DNA of 64,000 nucleotides from Marchantia polymorpha subsp. ruderalis. Lineage: Eukaryota > Streptophyta > Marchantiopsida > Marchantiales > Marchantiaceae. Location of the stretch: NCBI GenBank assembly GCA_037833965.1, contig AP031353.1, positions 25,050,501 to 25,114,500 of the forward strand, in the 5' to 3' direction. Position 1 is the stretch's first letter; every line of letters starts with the position of its first letter. The notes under the pieces were generated by a model that was not told the DNA's origin, ran no database searches, and was given only the letters and a program-made list of their open reading frames with translations. This document shows, piece after piece, positions 38,478-49,968 of the stretch. A program made the translations under genes and the position numbers.

Positions 38478-39560
38478 CATGAGAACATCAATCGATATGG
38501 GTGAGGTTCTCAATGCAATCGTGGCGGAGATGAAGGAATTGAGAAAAGCGATAGTAGATGAGCATACCAAGCAGCAAGCCATGGAAGATAAAATCTTTGC
38601 ATTGGAGAGTGAGAAAGTAGAGAGAGAGAGTTGGAGAGATGGAAGTTGAACCTCAAGTTCAAGCTTCTCAAGTTCAGTCAGAATCAACTCCTATTGATGC
38701 AACAGAGGCAAATAGGAGACGACTCCAAGAGATTGAAGATCAAGCAAATCTTTTGCTAGGAATGGAAAAATCCTGTAAGGTGGAAGCTTACAAAGGGAGT
38801 AGAGGAATGGGAGTGTTAGAGTGATGGATTATGAGGATAAATATTCATTTATTCCATTTTCATGTTTTTGATTATATTGCAGGAATGTTCATGAGATCTT
38901 ATCTTATGGATAAGGCTCTCATATGGTACACAACATGGAGAGAATGCTTTCAGATCGAGGTGCTACCATTTCGTGGAGTGGAATGCAGGAAGGACTTTTG
39001 CAAAATTTTCAAGCGATGCATTCTCTTCAAACTGCAAGAATGAAGTTGTGGGATCTGAAGCAGAAAGGAGGTATTCATGAGTACATTGAAAAATTTTGTG
39101 ATCTTCAAGTATCTATCATGGATACGAGTGGAGCAAAAGCCTTGTACGTGTTCAAACAAGGCTTGAAGGATCGAATTTGAAAGGAATTGATGGTAAGCAA
39201 TCCATCTACTGTGAATGAAGCAATCGCAATTGCTCAATGAATTTGGGTGCTTTTGGTGTCACACACGGTGAACCAGTAAGCTATTTTTAAGATCCATCTG
39301 GTCCAACACCAATGAAGTTGAGAAACCTTCGACGTAGAGAAGATTTTGCACCAACAAGAGGACCACCACCAAGATTTGGAGGTGAGATTCGGTGAAGAGG
39401 AGTTCCAAATTTGCAAGAAGGTCATGCAAATAACGGAATGGTTCGAGGAGGAGTTGGAGTTCGTGACAATCGTCAATGCTATGCATGTGGACAAATGGGT
39501 CACATTGCCAAGTTCTGTCGGATTTGGCCGACACCACAATGAGGATGGCCCATACAACAA
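38478..39560 (+). pseudogene. Chromovirus gag remnant with zinc knuckle
   Basis: Structural capsid protein region of the chromovirus, in several broken frames. A helical N-terminal part (AEMKELRKAIVDEH) starts near 38500, and the retrotransposon-gag domain at about 38920-39180 contains KQKGGIHEYIEKF. A perfect CX2CX4HX4C zinc knuckle lies at 39477-39518. Stops and shifts near 38645, 38820 and 39180 separate the pieces, so no full Gag can be made. Confidence 0.8.
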
Positions 39561-39640
39561 CGACCGTTCAACAACATGAAGGGGATAGAGTATGAAGAGG
39601 TGGAGGAAGAAGTTTCGGAAAACAAAAATCACCAGTAATC

Positions 39641-42600
39641 TTGTCTCGCGGCCTTACTGGTTCTACAAAGCGAAGAAAAGGCGAGGTTGGAAAAAGGCAA
39701 TGGTTGGGAGCTCACGGAAGGAGTAAGAAGCAATCTCAATTCATTGTCACTAATGGTTTCATGGAAGGACACAAGGTGAGAGTTTTAATTGATCTTGGAG
39801 CGACCGAAAATTTTCTATCAATGAGTGTTGCTATGAAATTAGGTTTGATGTTGATGATGAAGGACGATAGTGAAGAAGTTGAATTGCCAAACGGGCAAAC
39901 TGAAGTGATAGAAACATTACCACGGAGTGTAGAATTATCCATAGGTAGATACAAGGAGAGCATTGAATGGAGAGTGATTCGTTTAGCTCGATATGATGTC
40001 ATACTTGGAATGCAATGGATGGATCAATATAATCCGAAGGTAGATTGGAGAAGAAAAGTGATTACAAGTAGTGGATGGAAGATCTATGGAGATAGAATTA
40101 GATCTCAGAATGGTAATTTACACCTCTTTGTGATGGACACAACATCCATTTCTAAAGATGATGTATGTTTCCTTGGACTTATAAGAGATATTGAGTCCAC
40201 AGACAAACCTTACATCTCAGAGTCCTTGATCGACATTTTTATGGAGTATAAAGATGTTTTTCCAAATGATCTACCTGCAGGATTATCACCAAAGAGGCGA
40301 GTAGATCACAAGATTGAGATGATACCTGGAAGTACACCAACTTGCAAAGCTCCATATCGTTTGGCTCCAAACGAATTGGAAGAATGCAAAGCTAAAGTGG
40401 AGGAGATGTTGAGAAATGGATTCATTCTAACAAGTGTTTCATCTTATGGAGCTCCAGTGCTCTTTGTGAAGAAGAAGGATGGATCCATGAGACTATGTAT
40501 CGATTATCGCGGGTTGAATCAACAAATGGTGAAAAACAAATATCCATTACCTCGTATGGATGATTCGTTTGATCAACTTCAAGGAGCGAAGTACTTCACC
40601 AAGCTAGATATGAGAAGCAGCTACAATCAAATTTGAATTGCAGATGAAGATGTTCACAAGACAGCTTTTCGTACTAGGTATGGACACTTTGAGTATCTAG
40701 TGATGCCTTTTGGTCTCACTAATGCACCAGCTACATTCATGGAATTGATGAACGATATCTTTCGCCCTTATCTAGATAAATCAGTCATTTTTTTTCTAGA
40801 TGATATATTGGTGTATAGCAAAACTTTGAGTGATCATAGAAGTCATTTACGAGAGGTACTTCAAGTTTTAAGAGACAATCAATTGTATGTCAAAGCTTCA
40901 AAATGTGAATTTGGCAAGTCAGAAGTAGATTACTTGGGTCATAGAGTAACAGCTACAGGAATCCAAGTGATGAGTGAGAAGATAGATGTCATTAAAAAAT
41001 GGATAGCACTTGAGGATCAAACTCAATTGAAGAGTTTTCTAGGACTCATTAGATTCTATCGTAGATTTGTAAAAAGTTTTGCTCGCCTAGCTCAGGCCTT
41101 GACTTCCATGTAAGGGAAATGTCAAAAATGGAGATGAGAAACAGCTCAAAAGTTAGCTTTTCAAGCATTGAAAGATGCTTTGTTACACACATCTATTCCC
41201 AAGTGGTATGATATTAATTGTTCTATCAAGTTGGCTACTGACGCATCGGGTACAACAATATGTGGCATACTTCAACAAAAATGGGAGGATGGATGGCATC
41301 CAATTGCTTTCTATTTTTGAAAGTTGGTGGCGGCGAAACAAAATTATCACACCACACAACGGGAGGAGTTAGCCATCGTGTTGTGAACCAAACATTGGAA
41401 GCATTACTTGGGTGATAATGAGTTTGTGGTGGAGACCGATCACAAACCCTTGGTTTATTTGGAAACTCAAAAGGATCTATTCAAACGACAAATTCGATGG
41501 GCAGAGTGGCGTCAACGCTTCAACATGAAGATTGTGTACGTGGAGGGAAAGAAGCAACTTGCAGATGCTCTCACACGCATGCCTTGTTTGAATCATGTTG
41601 CAGAAGTGAAAATTCAGGCTGATTGGTGGAGCAAGATGACATAAGCCACAAAGGAGGATGAAGAGATCACTCGGGCATTACAAATTGGAAAGGCAGAGAA
41701 ATCTCGAGGTTTGGCGTTTTACAATCAGCGTATATGGATTCCACAAGATCACGATTTGCGCACAATGATTTTGGCAGAAAGTTATGACACAACCATTGCA
41801 GGTCATGTGGGAGTGGAGAAAACCGTGGAGAGTATACAATGAGTGTACTATTGGCCCAAAATACGTGAGGATGTGGAGTCTTATGTTCGAAGTTGTGTTC
41901 CTTGTTAACAAAACAAGGCAAGTAATCAAAAACCAGCGAGTTTCTTACAGCCTCTTCCTATTCCCGAACAGAGGTGGAAACATGTCACCATGGATCTTGT
42001 ATGTGAGTTACCCAAGACTTTGTTAGTACGGGATTCAGTGATGGTTTTTGTGTACAAGTTGAGCAAGATGATTCACATCAAGCCAACCACAATAACGGTA
42101 ACAGCTCCACAACTAGCTATCTATATCTAGATGCAGTTTTTGCGAATCATGGTTCAAGCAAAGTGTTAATCACGGATAGAGGTACTCACTTCACTAGCTT
42201 ATTTTGAAAAACTTTGTTTAGTTTTTTCAAAACAAAACTATCAAAACATATTCACCGAGGACTACATCAGGCTAAGGAGAAGTTGATGATAGTTCAAAAT
42301 CGGTAAAAACAGCATGCCCATGCTCATCGTAGAGAAGTGGTTTTTGAGGTCGGAGATCATGTTTGGTTATCTACAACAAATTTGTCTCTTGTAGGAACAC
42401 CAAAGTTGAACCCTAGGTTCATTGGTCCATTTTTGGTTTTGAATCGATTGGTGAAGTGTCATACAAGTTAGAACTTCCGTCACATAGGAAAATACATCCA
42501 GTATTTCATGTGTCACGATTGCGGAAACATGTATCACGGCCCAAACATTTCACCAAACAACCAGCACCAACTCCTCTTCCAACCTTGATAGCAGATCATG

Positions 42601-42641
42601 AGGAGTTTGATGTAGAAAAGATACTCAAGAAACGTATTTGA
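39641..42641 (+). pseudogene. Chromovirus pol remnant (PR-RT-RH-IN)
   Basis: Polyprotein region in one dominant frame with recurring stops. The protease motif [10 protein letters not shown] is near 39786, with Leu where the family has Ser or Thr after the catalytic Asp. Reverse transcriptase spans about 40290-41110 and contains [21 protein letters not shown] and FLDD at the active site. RNase H follows (about 41215-41640), with ATDASG and DHKPLVYL. Integrase begins near 41790 (HVGVEKTVES) and is broken, lacking about 300 bp after 42230. In-frame stops near 40636, 41113, 41320 and 41385 separate modules, several by one C-to-T change. Non-functional. Confidence 0.88.
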
Positions 42642-42791
42642 GATCATAAGTATCCCAAAATAGAGTATTTGATTCAATGGAAAGGCTATCCATCGTATAA
42701 ATCAACTTGGGAACCTACTACAAATTTAGCAAATGCACCTTTGATAGTTCAGGAGTTTGAACGTATGTGCAACAAGGACGTTGCATCTTAA
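42590..42791 (+). pseudogene. C-terminal chromodomain of the chromovirus
   Basis: About 50 residues with FDVEKILKKRI, then a TGA, then YLIQWKGYPSYKSTWEP, the hallmark of a chromodomain. In chromoviruses this module follows integrase and is thought to direct insertion to chromatin carrying particular histone marks. The internal TGA near 42641 falls where the domain usually has Arg (CGA). The reading frame ends at TAA near 42789. Confidence 0.85.
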
Positions 42792-42804
42792 AAGGAGTGA
42801 GGTT
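42790..42804 (+). promoter_or_regulatory. Polypurine tract of the chromovirus
   Basis: AAAAGGAGTGAGG directly precedes the 3' LTR and is where plus-strand DNA synthesis would start. It is slightly interrupted. Confidence 0.75.
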
Positions 42805-43289
42805 TGTAACCATCTTTAGTTAGTTGAATCTAAAGTAGAGGTTACTCTAAATATTGATGTAGATACTTTAGTGTGCACTAGTCATAGCTGCCACGTCAGC
42901 GATCCGCGCGCTTGGTAGGTACAAAGTGGATGTGTTAGTTGACAGTGTGCTTGTAGGTAAGGATTGAGTGTGTTAGTTGGAAGCGCCACGTCAGCGATCC
43001 GCGCGCTTGGTAGGTACAAAGTGGATGTGTTAGTTGACAGTGTGCTTGTAGGTAAGGATTGAGTGTGTTAGTTGGAAGCGCCACGTCAGCGATCCGTGTG
43101 CTTGTTAGGGTTATCCGCCACGTCATCCATCCACTAGAAGTGGGATGTATGGTGGAGATAAGATGTTATCTCCTTGTACTTGTTGGTGAGAGCTATATAA
43201 GGGAGAGTAGAACCATTGTTGGTATCTCTCATCTTCAGAGTTTGCGTTTCTATCTTCGAGTGAGCTTCTCTCTAAACCCTAGTGTTACA
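42805..43289 (+). repeat. 3' LTR (485 bp) with internal minisatellite
   Basis: Begins TGTAACC and ends TGTTACA like the 5' LTR, but is 133 bp longer. The surplus is explained exactly by two 95-bp tandem units (42891-42985 and 42986-43080) in place of the single 57-bp unit of the 5' LTR. A third motif copy starts at 43081. Confidence 0.93.
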
Positions 43290-43294
43290 GCTAC
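43290..43294. repeat. Target-site duplication, right copy (GCTAC)
   Basis: Exact match to 37508-37512, directly after the 3' LTR. Confidence 0.9.
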
Positions 43295-43751
43295 CAGCTA
43301 CTGCCCGAAGCTGCCGTTCGCGGCCCGCACCTGCTGGAAGTATAGCCGGAGACCAGTTTTTATTCAAAAAATGCACCTACGGGAGAATCTTTGGAAAGTA
43401 GAGTAGATATCCGATGTCGTGGACCCGGTGGCGAGCCCGGAGGCAGGTCAAAAGCAAAACGAACGTCACACAATACAATATAGCATAAAACGTGCAAATT
43501 TTGAATATGCGTACAACCGTCTACAAGTCTTCCATATGTTGTTTGCAGACAAACCATTAGACGAGTTTGCAACTCCAATTACAACAACATCATCGTCGAC
43601 TGTGTCTATGTTTCCGGTTGCACGAGTCTGCTCCCCTAATGACCCGAACCCACACTCCTTTTTCCCTTCATCTCCACGAATCTGCTCTCTAATGTCCCGA
43701 ACCCACACTTGCACCTTTCTCTCTCAACTCTAAAGCTCTGATACCAATTTC
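43295..43751 (-). mobile_element. 5' leader of the copia element with PBS
   Basis: On the minus strand, the primer-binding site TGGTATCAGAGC (plus 43735-43746) follows the copia LTR after five bases. The leader then runs toward gag at 37288 once the inserted chromovirus is discounted, giving about 0.66 kb between PBS and gag. The shared CCGCTTGCTAC / GCTACCAGC flank confirms that the two halves were contiguous. Confidence 0.85.
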
Positions 43752-44034
43752 TGCCCAGGATCCCTAAGGTAGTGAGAGTAACAAAGATAGGAGTAAGAAC
43801 ACACATGAGATTTGTTCACACATGTAGTGCAGGAATGCAAGCAAGTACTAAGACACTCAAATATGTGGTTCACTCTTCTCCTGGGCTACGTCCACAAAAG
43901 AGAATCACTTTGATGATAATGCAGCGGGCGGAGATTACAAACTCTTGACAAGGGAAATATATACTCTTCTTCAGACCAACTCTTGACGACTTAATATAGA
44001 GAGGTTACTCCAAATAAAGGAGTTAACCGCAACA
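43752..44034 (-). repeat. 5' LTR of the copia element (283 bp)
   Basis: Read on the minus strand it starts TGTTGCGG at 44034 and ends CTGGGCA at 43752, next to the PBS. Homology to the chromovirus integrase region resumes directly outside it (44035 onward), which supports the outer border. No second LTR copy is present in the window. Confidence 0.75.
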
Positions 44035-45180
44035 AGATAAATCACATAAACAATAATAGTTTCACAACTTGCTTAATAATATCTAGATGCAATTTTTGTA
44101 AATCATGAATTGAGAAAAATCTTAATCATTCATAGACGTATTCATTTCATTAATTTGTTTTGGAAAACTCAATTTAGATTTCCAAACAAACTAAAGAAAC
44201 ATTAGTTTTTTTTAAAAATCTATCAATGTCAAAGTTGTATCATTTTCAAATTGATGGTCAAACAAAAAGAGCCAATCAAATGATAAATGATTTGCTACGC
44301 GCATTCACCTTACAAGAGCAAATGGAGTGTTACATTCTTTTGATTCTTATAAAATTTTACTAGAGTTTTGTTAATGAATCCATCATAATGTGTCCATTTT
44401 ATCTTATGTACACTTCTTATATCAAAACTCCATCAAGTTTGATAAAGCTTTTGAAAAGAGAATTTCTTTTATCAAAGTAGCTACAATCAACAATTTTGTG
44501 TAGCATATTTACAAAGGACTACATCAAGCCAAGGAAAGATTGAGTATTGTTAGTAATCCACCAAAATAGCATGGAAATTTTCATCGATGAGAGTTGACTT
44601 TTTAAATAATGTATCATATTTGGTAATTTATAACAAACTTATCTCTTGTATGAACATCAAAATTTAACCCCCAAATTCATTGATCTTTTGTGATATTCAA
44701 ACATGTTAGTGAGTTTTCATACAAGTTGAAATTTTTGTATTTTATACATCAAGATTGCAGACACAGGTATTACAATCAAAATACTTCACTAACCAACTAG
44801 CCCCAACTCTCCTATCAAACTTGATAGTTGATAATGAGTAAGATATTCAAGTAACAGATTTGAGTTTATGAATATCCCAAATTGAAGTATTTGATTCAAT
44901 GAAAATAATCATATGAATCAACTTACTAACTAGCTAGAAATCTAACAAATTTATTTTTGATAATTCAAAAGTTTGAACAACAAGGATGTTTCACCTTAAA
45001 CGAAATAAGATTTATAATCATTTTTTGTTAATTAAAAAATAAGCATAAATTATTCAATATGGAGATTGAATTGCATTTTAATAAAAATTTTCTAGTCAAC
45101 ATGTCAAAAATTTGTGTGCTTATATATATAAAGGAAATTAGTTAGGTAATAGTGATACATTAGCAATTTATATGCATAAT
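44035..45180 (+). mobile_element. Old, AT-decayed chromovirus fragment
   Basis: Collinear with 42065-42840 of the younger element: integrase core, C-terminal integrase, chromodomain remnant (KLKYLIQ near 44880) and start of the 3' LTR (45013). It keeps an integrase segment that the younger copy lacks (YHFQIDGQTKRANQ near 44240). Most differences are C to T or G to A, making it far more AT-rich and riddled with stops. The LTR remnant has lost its internal repeats. It is the outermost layer of the nest, into which the copia element inserted. Confidence 0.8.
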
Positions 45181-47740
45181 ATATATGTATGTGTTAGAAA
45201 TCAAATTACAAAATTTTGAACGTTCTCATACGTTTAAAATGTCTTAAGTACAATTTTAAGACGTTTAGGGTGAGGAATGGAAATGTTTGTCTGCAACCTA
45301 TTTTTTTGCTCACTCATATACTGCTTTGTTGGAAGACAAATTCTAAGCAAGTATTACTCTTACTCGTCTATATTACCATATATGATTGATTCGGCATTCA
45401 TGTGATAAATTCATATTAGAAAGACAATAGTTTTGGTCTTATATCGAGATGATATGAAGCATTGGAAGCTTCTCTAACCCTAGCATTACTTACAAAAAAA
45501 AACGTGCATAATATCTTGAATGTACCAAGTTGAAGAAAATCAAAAGTCATTTGAGATTTCATACAAGTAAGCTCAACTATGTAATAACCTTATACTCCTT
45601 GCAAGAACTTGTATCACTAGAAATTCTCATAAGTGGAACTAACGACCTCCATTTGATGAAAAAGAAGTTCAATCTACAAGATTTGAACTGGTGGCATCGT
45701 AAGTTATAAGTACCGATTAGAGTTCGTTTGTTTACAGATAAAAGTAGTCTTAAATAAATATAGTGTTTAATTCAGACATTTTAAATGTGTATGTATTTCT
45801 TTTATTTAAATAGAGAGGCATTTATAATGATAGATGAATATTGAATGTAATAGATATTGTGTTAGTTAAGAACTACTCATCAACTGATGTATTTGTTGAA
45901 TATATCAACCATGTCATCAATTCTTCATTATTATTATGGATGTTTAAATGATATTTAATCTCCTTGTATTTTTTGATATTATATATATAATACTTATTAA
46001 TTTAATTAATTCTCATGTTCAACATTGTATTTTATTTACAAATGAACTGTTCTCTTATTTCTTAATTTACAATATGAACACAACAATGATCTATTCATAA
46101 GATAATGTAAAACTATAATATTTAATTGCTAAGTATTTTTATTACACACAATTAAAAAAAAAATTAGTTCAAATAGAGAATCAATCCATAAGTTTATATT
46201 GGCAGAATATTATTGGTTTTTTATCATATAGGATATATAATCTAAACTACTATTTAACATAAATCATACTTCTAATCATAACTTACTCAAAAATAAATCA
46301 TAATAATCATAATTTTTAACTAAAAATTATTTCATGAATCTCACACATGTTGAAATAATCACAAGTTTTGAACAAAATCTACTTGCAAAATGTAACTTTG
46401 TATTTATGAACATTTGTTCCATTAAAAATTAAAGTAATATTTAAAATTTTAAATTATGAAAAAAAAATTATAAAGATTTATCACATGATGAAGTTTCTCT
46501 TAAATTTATTTTGGAACTCTTCATTTTGACAAAATAGATGCTGGAAATTTTTCTTTCATTTCTTCAAATAACTTTCCTATAATTCATTTTAAAGATTTTT
46601 TAAATATTTTTTGATAGATTTCAAATCTATATCATGTATTTTTTAATAGATGTAATTTAAATGAATTATAATTTTAATGAACTAAAACTTATAAAATTCT
46701 GACGTTTTCATATTTTGCCTCTAACAGTTTAAACTTTTAATGTTGAGTTTTAACCATATGTGAATATTTTTTTAAGTAAATGAAAATTTGAAAATGATTA
46801 ATGAAAACATCAAAAAATATTATAGATTTATTTCATAATTTTTCAATCAGAAGTGGTAGTTTATTACTCAATTAATTAAAATATTAGTAAATAATTATCA
46901 ACAAGAAAAAATGTTACGAAATTACGTTTATACGTTGTAATTATGTTTTAATATTGTGTTACAAATGAAGTAATATCAAATTTTATGATGATGTTAATTT
47001 ATGAACAATTATTTAAATTTTTTAGAAAGATTTTACATTTGAAAATTAAAGATTGAAAGTAAAATTGAGATTGGTACTAAAATAAAATTTATTTAATGTA
47101 GAATATAAATTATTTATTCTTGCAATTAATTTTGTATCAAATCGAAAATTTATCTATTTTTTTTCTATTAAAAGATGAAAAGGAATAAATTTTTGTTCAC
47201 ATAGATTTCTTTGCGATTGAAGTAATTGTACTTATATTTCTAAAGATGTACTTTTATTTTGTGTGTGAAAAAATATATGTTATTAAGTTTACAATATATA
47301 TGAAAGATTGGTGTACTTTAAATTTTATTTGGATTTATTTATCAAAAATTTATAGTGTTGAAAATACGATATTTTGTTTACATTTTGAGGTGAATTTATG
47401 TATTTAATTATTATGATTTAGATAAAAAAAGTAATAAAGACAAAAATGTTATTAACTTATATTTGAAAGTTTAATTGTTTTTGTTAATATGTATACCCTC
47501 TTCATTTTTTTCTAAAAAAATATTTTGCATCAATTATCAAATCTATATTTTAAAATAATGAAAATTTATATTGTAATTTTCAACATATTATTTCTATATT
47601 GATAAATTTGAGTAATGTAAGTAAAAATTTAAAGTTTATAAATCATTATTGAAGTACAAGTGCTGTAGTAAAAAGTTTTAGAAATTGTGTGAACAAATTC
47701 CATGTAGACAAAAGGTATACACTGTTCTTGATGGCCAGTG
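45181..47740. other. Extremely AT-rich spacer
   Basis: No genes, RNA genes or repeats beyond AT-rich low complexity. The base composition resembles the decayed transposon next to it, so it may be older transposon DNA beyond recognition. Confidence 0.6.
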
Positions 47741-47991
47741 TTTTCTTCCCTTACTGCACTTTCAACCACTTGAACCTTAAGAGGGAATCAAGTCTCAGAA
47801 ATTAACCGCCACAGACTCATTGACCTTCTCGATTGGCTGCGATGATCAGACTAATCACATCTACGCACACATTGTTTTACAAAATGCTAACCCTATGCAG
47901 CTTCAACATCTGCACGAGATTATGGCTGATAGATGGGCCTACAGATTTAAAATTGTTGACAATGTACAGACTGCAAGTCGCATGGCTCTAT

Positions 47992-48007
47992 GAGAGAGAG
48001 AGAGAGA
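47992..48007. repeat. (GA)n microsatellite
   Basis: Eight GA units, about 330 bp beyond the 3' end of the VIT-family coding region. Confidence 0.8.
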
Positions 48008-48333
48008 TAGAAAGCCCTAGTTAGCCTCCACAAAAGCTCTCGACTTTTCCGCAATTTAAAGTGGCAAGGCAAGAGGTACGGATGCAAGATTGTACGTCCA
48101 TGGGATAGCCGATTTTTCCCATTTGACAGTCCCTGGCCCCTACTAAAATCAAGATCCACCTTCAGATTTCTGTACTCTATAAAGTACATGTACAAAATAA
48201 AATCTTCATGTCGTCAAGAGCTTATGCGAAGCTTAGTTGAGAGGGAATTATGTTTCTCACCAGCGTCTACTTCCTTTTTACGAAGGGTAACGATGTTGTT
48301 TCATGTACATGTACAAGTTGTGAAACAGATGAA

Positions 48334-49968
48334 TCAATCAGTCCCTGATAACTTCTCCAAGTAATAACTGATGAAATAGGCAGCAAGGGCTGCCAGACCT
48401 CCGTTGCCCAGAACAGTGAAAACTGAATTCAGATACTTCTCCCCTGATATCTTTGCCTTGCAGACGCCGAGAAGAACCAACGTCAGGGCCGTGACGAGAC
48501 AGGCGACACCGAATTTCACGTAGATGCTATCCGTAATCGGATTTAGCACTGCAAATGAAAGAAGTGGAGTACATCCAAAAGCGAGGAATGAAAAGAAGGT
48601 GACGAGTCCATTTTTTACAGCACTCTCCTCTTCATCTGGAGGGAGTAGGCCATCGTCCATTGTCATCTTAGCTTTGGTGAAGACGTTGCCGTACTTGGTA
48701 AAAATGGTAACCACCTACATTATCCAAAACAATAGATAAATAAAGAATAAAACTCTGTTCTTTTCTGTCCTGCATAACAAACTCAAGCTGAAAATCAAAC
48801 ATTGCCAGTGGCTAGTGGCAAGTGGCAAGTCAAACTGCAAAAAAACCTCCTTATGTCAGAAGTGTGCATAAAGCGTAAAAAAAATTGATGACGAGCTTAA
48901 TCGAAGATAGTTTGTGGAAGAAATCGAATGAAAGGAGTGGGCCTTACTTGCTCAGCATCACTACGCTCCATCCCATGCTCCACGTATATATTGACCAAGT
49001 TCATAACCTGTTGTTCCATGTTCCTTCTAAACTCCCAGTCTGATATTTCCTTCTGTGTGGCTGCGTAGCTCTTCTCAGTCGTGGAGGACAAGTAGTCTCC
49101 AAAGCCCATGGATATTCCATCGGCTATCAGATTCGCACAGCCCAGTACAAGCACGGCCCCTGTACAACCAACCATATGAATGCACCGGGAATTTAGCATC
49201 GCAACTATTCCGACCACAGACACTACACAGTATGAACGTTTCGTACACAATATCCGTCATATCAAATTTACAGCCCTGAGAATAGTTGGAAATACCTTGG
49301 AACCTATCAATTACACTGTATAGAGGATTATCAATCACAAAACTGAATGGAATCCTCAGCCTCAAGATGTGTACATTCAAACATGGACGAGAATGCTGGT
49401 GACAAGAATTCATGCGATTTAGTTCCCGTTTAACATTCACTCACACTAAAATTTCCTCGTCGCTGGATCTTTCTCTTTCCTCGATGTGGAAATGACATAC
49501 AAAAGGAAACTTCAGAGCGCTCAGTAGTAGGAGTCTACGACAATAGTGTAATGTGCACGAACACGTCTTGGTTTGTAAAATTTCAAGTGTCTTCTCAGCC
49601 TGATATTCTTTCGATGATCACAACGCACAAAACAAAATTCTGTAGGCAGAGAAGGTACCTGAACTGTACTGTCCACCAGAAACAGACGCAACCAGAGCGA
49701 AAGTCGTCACAATAGCATCAAGTCCTCCATAAACCATGCTCTTGATATACTCTCCTCCCCAAGGTGACTCGTCTGGCCTATCATCGTTTGCTGCGTCCAA
49801 ATCAATGTGGCTACCAGAAACTGTTCCTTCTGCGAACCGAACATGTCTCGGATTCTCTGGATCGAGCAGTGGATCCGACATCCCACTCCTATTATGATGG
49901 AGAGAAGAATGACGAAATTTGCCACTGCCACCCTCGTGTCGCCAACTCCTTGTCCTCGGAATGTCCAT
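48334..49968 (-). CDS. VIT/CCC1-family iron or manganese transporter
   Basis: Family members move Fe2+ (and Mn2+) out of the cytosol into the vacuole or another organelle, coupled to H+. Three exons: 49659-49968, 48948-49159 and 48334-48714; GT-AG introns of 499 and 233 bp; phases fit; 300 residues, against about 250 for Arabidopsis VIT1, with a hydrophilic 70-residue N-terminal extension. TM1 contains YGGLDAIVTTF with Asp84, the position of the conserved transport Asp. TM2 contains NLIADGISMGFGDYL with Met121. A cytosolic charged segment (about 126-198) matches the metal-binding domain, and its end reads MTMDDGLLPPDEEE where VIT1 has an MMxxE motif. Three further hydrophobic segments follow (about 207-228, 235-260, 273-293). 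ATG 49968 is the first in frame. Substrate and membrane are inferred from family. Confidence 0.92.

Larger units (their letters stand above)
37513..43289 (+). mobile_element. Chromovirus (Ty3/gypsy) with both LTRs, coding-dead
   Basis: A 5.8-kb element bordered by LTRs (37513-37864, 42805-43289) and a GCTAC target duplication. The order is PBS, gag, protease, reverse transcriptase, RNase H, integrase, chromodomain, PPT, which is the Ty3/gypsy order. It is inserted into the leader of the copia element on the opposite strand. All coding modules contain stops, and about 300 bp of integrase is missing, so it is non-autonomous. The two LTRs differ at roughly 15-18 of about 350 aligned bases by eye, so the insertion is not recent. 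Confidence 0.95.

Noticed and set aside
44035-44066. Extending the copia LTR to 44066, where another ...CACA end occurs
   Set aside because: Similarity to the chromovirus integrase region already begins at about 44035, so the TG end at 44034 is the better border.
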